The notes beneath the pieces are model-generated. The model ran no database searches, was not told the DNA's origin, and saw only the letters and a program-made list of their open reading frames with translations. Made by a program: the position numbers and the translations under genes. From Puffinus mauretanicus (lineage: Eukaryota > Chordata > Aves > Procellariiformes > Procellariidae): DNA of 64,000 nucleotides. The DNA lies in contig JAJKFH010003593.1 of NCBI GenBank assembly GCA_023333565.1, forward strand, positions 1 to 64,000, written 5' to 3'. Within the stretch, counting starts at the first letter, position 1; every line of letters begins with the position of its first letter. Positions 59,660 through 64,000 of this stretch are shown here, piece by piece.

Positions 59660-59970
59660 ACGCCTTGGACCATGCCTTTCAGTCATGGTTTCCAAAGTAA
59701 GTTGTCATTTTTCCACACATTTAAAAGGTTGTATTTGCACACAGAGATATCTGTGCCAGATACAGATACAGACACTCCAGAACACAAATACAGGTCTTTA
59801 AACACGTTCAGAGGCACTCTTATGTGTACTTAAGCACCCATTCATACATGTAGGGCTGAGTACATGTGCTTACATACAATTGTGCCAGACACATAGAGGT
59901 AAAGTAATACAGATATACATGTAACATATACATGTACAAATATACACCGCACCTTGAGACATATGTTCTC
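59660..59970. repeat. Cryptically simple ACAGATA/ACATGTA-rich stretch
   Basis: Motifs such as CCAGATACAGATACAGACAC, TACATGTGCTTACATAC and CATGTAACATATACATGTAC recur irregularly. There is no regular tandem period, so this is low-complexity rather than a true microsatellite. Confidence 0.5.
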
Positions 59971-60254
59971 ATTCATCTAGACATACACATCCTTTCATTT
60001 GCTTTGTGCTTTGCAGCTTTTACATCACAGAATTATTGGTACATTATCATCCTACAGTCATTTGCCTCTCAAAAGACTGTCAGGGAGACAAGAATGACAA
60101 CAGTAAACAAAAGACAAAGAGACACGCCTCAGTTGCAAAGTTCTTTTCAAACTCCCTCTGAACATAAAGCAGCATACAAACCTGTCTTAATAACCCAACT
60201 CATACTATGCCTCGTATCAGCAAGGCATGGGCACATGACAGACATTCACCCACA

Positions 60255-60400
60255 AGCAGGTGAGCACTGTCCCATTTTACAGGTGAGGAAGCTGCTGCAA
60301 AGAATTGTTAAAGGTCTTGTCTAAGGTCATTCAGATAATGATTTAGTAGCAGAGACAGCAATGTTACCCACAATCCTAAGCTTTGAACACCCCTCTTCTT
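60255..60400 (-). mobile_element. MIR SINE remnant
   Basis: The plus strand reads CCCATTTTACAGGTGAGGAA, GCTGCTGCAAAGAATTGTTA, GTCTAAGGTCATTCAGATAA and TTTAGTAGCAGAGACAGC. This is the reverse-complement MIR (ATTTTACAGATGAGGAAACTGAGGC, CCCAAGGTCACACAGCTAG, GGCAGAGC). Collinear over about 110 bases. Confidence 0.8.
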
Positions 60401-61799
60401 ATCCCTCAGTAGCGTCACCTCCTCTACCTGCAGCACCATATGTTCATGATTGATCACGCACTTACATATATGCCTCTCAGAAGCAAAGTCAGACACTCAA
60501 ACCTTTACTTAAAAAAAATGTGTGCACCTGTGCACACACCCCACCCCGGTCTGGACTGTTTCATCAGCTACGTCCCACCAGCTACAAGGTTTCATGCCTG
60601 TACATAGGTGTCTCAGCAATGCCCACACAACAATCTCCCTTAGCATTCAATCTGTAAGACTCTACAGACATAGCTGGGAGCACCATCCCTCTTCCTACCA
60701 TACTATGTAAACCATAAGTGCAGCCAGCCCTTCAGTGGTATTGGGGATTACCGTTTATGCCCTGTGGTGTCCCCTGAAACCAAACTTTTTCTTCGGGACC
60801 AGTGTGGTTGTCCCCATTCCTTACCCTGCAGTGCCCCTTATGGCCACCTTGGGAAGGAGTAGTCACAAGTCATAGTTGCACAAGTAATCCTGGGCTAGCT
60901 TATGTGTTTGAAACACCTTCCAAAATGCTATTCCTTTCACCACAAATAAGAACTACAAGAACCATTTGATAGAGGAGAATCTCTCTCCCTTTACCTTTAA
61001 ACAAAACCCCAATATCAGCAGGTTTCCTGCCTCCCCTTGTCCCAGATGATGGGATTCCTTCTGCTTCAGTGAACATCAGACTGGCCTACACCATTACTTG
61101 GGAGTATTCCAGAGCTTATTCACTAATAATTTACATGAAGTCTGCACCTAGGAATTCCTGTTTGGACAGCAGCAAATTCCACCCTTTGCCCATCCAGACC
61201 CCAGTTACAAAGCATACAGTAGCCCTTTCCAACAGTACCTGCTTCATACCAGAAGTGGGGGAAACTGTTAACCCCAATTTTCACAGAGAGTGTCTCATGT
61301 TTTTCATGCAATGTATTCACACAGAGAAGGCCTCTGATTCACCCAAATGGATCTGAAAAGAGAAGACAGCCAGGCTATAGCCTTCAAGAGCTGGTCCATT
61401 TTATTAATAAAATAGTACAGGGAATGATTCCCTTTTCATGCATATATTTTTGCTTGCTTTTCTTTTTCCATTTTTACTGCTGAATCATACACTATCCTTT
61501 ACTAATAACTATCTTAATTCTCTGTATTTCACACTTCACCGTTTTTGCAGCCAGCCCTGGGTGATGCCTAGCAGAGAACCATCAGTAGCCAAGTCCATCC
61601 CACATTGTCTCTCTTGCAATGAAAGTTATGGGGAAGGGAAGCGCTGAATTCTTAGGACACTTCACTCGAATGACACAACACTAGTTCTTCAAAAGCCTTA
61701 TGTTTCATAAAAAGGGTACTCCAGTACACTATGGTGATTCCCAGTGCCAGAACCAAATGCTTACCTAATCTCTATCGAACAAGTAAAACATGAGACCCT
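60401..61799. other. Single-copy non-coding stretch
   Basis: No gene, repeat or RNA was recognised. An AT-rich piece at about 61440-61540 contains TTTTACTGCTGAATCATAC and ACTAATAACTATC. Short overlapping frames only. Confidence 0.45.
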
Positions 61800-61930
61800 G
61801 CTCAGTTAAAGGACACAGATTAGAGGTTGCACAGATGAGGAACCAAGGTGCAAAGAGAATTAGGAATGTTTCCTGAAAGGTATCTGGGGACTCGAGCCTT
61901 TTGAACATCCTTAGGATCTGGACCTAAATT
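61800..61930 (-). mobile_element. MIR SINE remnant
   Basis: The plus strand GCACAGATGAGGAACCAAGG, TGCAAAGAGAATTAGGAATG and CTGGGGACTCGAGCC follows the reverse-complement MIR (ACAGATGAGGAAACTGAGGC, ACAGAGAGGTTAAGTGAC, GGGATTCGAACC). Diverged but in order. Confidence 0.65.
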
Positions 61931-62159
61931 AACACATTCCTGGCAGCGAGCAGGGAGCGGAAGGAGGAAGCTTTATAAAATAAGATAGTATTGATAATAC
62001 CATGCATACAAAAAGGAGACACGTCATTTGTGTAGTACTGATGCTAAGAGCAACCTTTTTCTAAATAATTGGCTACCACATTAAATGGCATATAGAGATG
62101 TATAAATTCTGGGCAAATTCATGTCCACTTTCTATCTTTTTCAGAACAGTTGTTAGGGG
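61931..62159. other. Gap between two opposed MIR remnants
   Basis: Single-copy AT-leaning DNA with no gene or repeat recognised. Confidence 0.5.
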
Positions 62160-62305
62160 GTAACGTTAGGGGTAAATTAACTGAGGTTGCTCTATGACTT
62201 ACTCTCCTTTTCTGTTAAAGAACTGTAATGCCATGTGCCTTAGAGGGATGGCATGCAAATGAGTTAACATTTGCAAAGCGCTTTGAAGATAAAATGGAAG
62301 ATTTA
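62160..62305 (+). mobile_element. MIR-like SINE remnant (3' part)
   Basis: TTGCTCTATGACTTACTCTC, CTTTTCTGTTAAAGAACTG and GTTAACATTTGCAAAGCGCT followed by TTGAAGATAAAATGG match the 3' portion of MIR (GAGTTAATATTTGTAAAGCGCTTTGAAGAT). The core is weak and the tail is good. Confidence 0.6.
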
Positions 62306-63244
62306 CCCAAAACCTACTGAGAGGCAGAGAAAGCCATTACCAAAACTCTGAGAAGACCACACAGCATGGCAGGCAGCCACTGCTATGGAGCAACCATGGG
62401 AAACAGGAGTTGGTGAGCAGTGGTGAGACACTACATCTTGAAACCTCAATAAGCAACTTTCAAAGTTTCACCTTGGCACACTTTGCAAGAGGTAGGTAGG
62501 AAGATAAAACTCAACTTGTCAAAACACACAGCAAGATCTATTGGGCTAGCACACAGGTCTGCCAGCTCCTGGCTCCATTCCTACAACCAACCTTCAAAGC
62601 AGGGTGTTGAGGAGATATAGTAGGAAAGAGGAATACTTTATGTTAGCAAGGGGAGAGGTGGCATAGACTTGAATGTTGCGAGGGAGAAAGGAGAGCCACA
62701 AAATAGTTAAAATGTAAAGAACATAAAGCAGGGAAGACTAGAGGAGAGCCTGGAGAGAAGAGCAGGAAATCCACGTATTGGGGATTCCTGTTCAGAGAGG
62801 CAGAATGATTCTCTTAGCAGCCACGTCGGCTGCAGGGCAGAACTCTGGGCCGGCTGCAGGTTTCAGACAGGAGAAGGGGTTAATGAGAACGGACGAGAGA
62901 ACAGGACAAATAAAATCAGAAATGACATTCTGGCCAACGGAGCGTCTCCAGGCTGGGGAAAAACCCAGAGAACTCACTTGGTTCTATTTTCTGTCCTGCC
63001 TGAGGATGAGCTCTGGGCTGAAACTTCACCTTTAATCTCATTCCTGCATTTGAACAGAGCTGTGGTGCCACAGTGAGGGTTTATCTAAAAGCCTCTGAAT
63101 GAACCCACAGTTCTTGAGAGTTAATCGTCCCACACACACCCCCACCAACAACTTGCAGTCAGTAATCCTTGGGATGCAGCTTCCAAGCCGATGCACCTGT
63201 CCACAACTCTTCAAAAGAGAAAAAAGGAAATGCTGTGGTTAAAT
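62306..63244. other. Single-copy non-coding stretch
   Basis: No gene was recognised. The 85-codon plus frame at 62778-63035 is overlapped by a minus frame and has no domain. Confidence 0.45.
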
Positions 63245-63440
63245 CACTGATAGGAAATGCTGGCTTCAATCTCCAGCTCTCCCAGAAAATTCCTGGGTGA
63301 CCTTGAGAGAGTCCCTAATTGCTCTGTGCCTCAGTTCTCCACCCATAACAAAGAGATCATTAAATAGCCATGAAATCACAGTGGAAGTTAATTAATTCAG
63401 CATTCATGAGGTCCTGATACATTAAGGGGATTGCAGAGCA
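63245..63440 (+). mobile_element. MIR SINE remnant, well preserved core
   Basis: CTTCAATCTCCAGCTCTCCC, GGGTGACCTTGAGAGAGTCC, CTAATTGCTCTGTGCCTCAG and TTCTCCACCCATAACAAAGA follow the MIR consensus from the box-B side through the core (TTCNAATCCCAGCTCTGCC, GTGTGACCTTGGGCAAGTC, CTCTGTGCCTCAGTTTCC). Confidence 0.8.
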
Positions 63441-63540
63441 CATTTGAATAGAAATATCACAGCTAGCCCCACATAAGCTTGTCCATCCACACATCACAAA
63501 GCACACAAAGAGACCAGCTCAGTTCACAGAAGCAGCACAG

Positions 63541-63660
63541 TCATGACTGTGGCCATCCGCAGAGGTTAATTAACCCTACTTCTCAGGTAATTAGGTAATT
63601 ATCTTGGGTGGAGTATCTCTCTAACAGGCACTCTCTCTTTTCCAGGTTACAATTAGCTCA
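63541..63660. promoter_or_regulatory. Candidate regulatory element with TAAT palindrome
   Basis: GGTTAATTAACC at 63564-63575 is a perfect 12-base palindrome, followed by GGTAATTAGGTAATTATC at about 63586-63603, giving four TAAT/ATTA cores in 40 bases. Suggestive of paired homeodomain sites. Conservation was not tested. Confidence 0.35.
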
Positions 63661-64000
63661 TTCAGAGGTAGGCAGAAGATCTCTGCCAGGCAATGCACAG
63701 TATAGCCCAGACTAGACATACCCAGAGCCGTTACAGGGCGCATCCAGACCTGGCTCCTTCCAGGTATTCTTGCTGGAGTTGGCATGGGAGTGCTTAGCCA
63801 CACATGACCAAGAACGTGCTCAGTTGCTCTTCACAAAGAGAAATCTGCAGGTGTTTTTGTTCCTAGTTGTTACTATTATGTTTGGTGCGGGCACTGGGGA
63901 TTCACTTATCCCAGTTAATATAAATAAAAATTGTAGGAGAAAAGACACTGGTATTGTATTGCGGAATTGTTTAAAACGGAAAAACTTAAAGATGCAGTAA
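63661..64000. other. Window end, single-copy non-coding
   Basis: A plus frame from 63770 runs off the right end of the window and shows no domain. Nothing else was recognised. Confidence 0.4.

Noticed and set aside
1..64000. CRISPR arrays, phage or bacterial defence systems, tRNA or rRNA genes
   Set aside because: No direct-repeat arrays with spacers, operon-like coding density or RNA-gene signatures are present; the DNA is vertebrate nuclear sequence.

Overview
The window looks like avian (bird) nuclear DNA that is non-coding, either intergenic or inside a long intron. Three things point to a bird. A 5'-truncated CR1 LINE (about 23120-23374) ends in the ATTCTATG-type 8-mer repeat typical of CR1. 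A short piece of the common avian ERVL-type LTR lies at about 14358-14440. There are also two sharply bounded, very GC-rich CpG islands in otherwise AT-leaning DNA. No protein-coding gene, rRNA, tRNA, CRISPR array or bacterial-style operon can be supported. The open frames are short and overlap on both strands; the longest ones lie in the CpG islands, where stop codons are rare by composition.

Layout. 1-14 kb: unannotated single-copy DNA with AT-rich stretches that look like conserved non-coding elements (about 4.15-4.28, 4.99-5.22, 6.89-7.43 and 8.80-9.06 kb). It also has a weak candidate terminal exon at 13066-13249 and an old repeat with a perfect 20-bp palindrome at 13.7 kb. 14.36-15.36 kb: an LTR scrap followed by CpG island 1. 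15.4-23 kb: single-copy DNA with several very old amniote repeats and an AT palindromic tract at 19.67 kb. 23.1 kb: the CR1. 23.4-38.5 kb: single-copy DNA with candidate regulatory elements (the most striking at 34.08-34.55 kb), a MIR SINE at 26.9 kb and old amniote repeats. 38.5-39.3 kb: a conserved-looking AT-rich element abutting CpG island 2. 39.3-64 kb: single-copy DNA with at least eleven MIR-like SINE remnants, more candidate regulatory elements, low-complexity tracts and a roughly 600-bp G-poor strand-asymmetric block at 53.2-53.9 kb.

Interpretation. Few young transposons, many ancient SINE remnants, dispersed AT-rich homeodomain/POU/SOX-like site clusters and two isolated CpG islands together resemble the regulatory landscape or long intron of a developmental gene. 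The CpG islands are the best candidates for promoters of a coding-gene first exon or a long non-coding RNA, but the direction of transcription cannot be read securely. I could not identify the locus. Conservation of the 'CNE-like' intervals is inferred from composition and motif density only; no alignment was possible. I found no convincing undescribed biological system.
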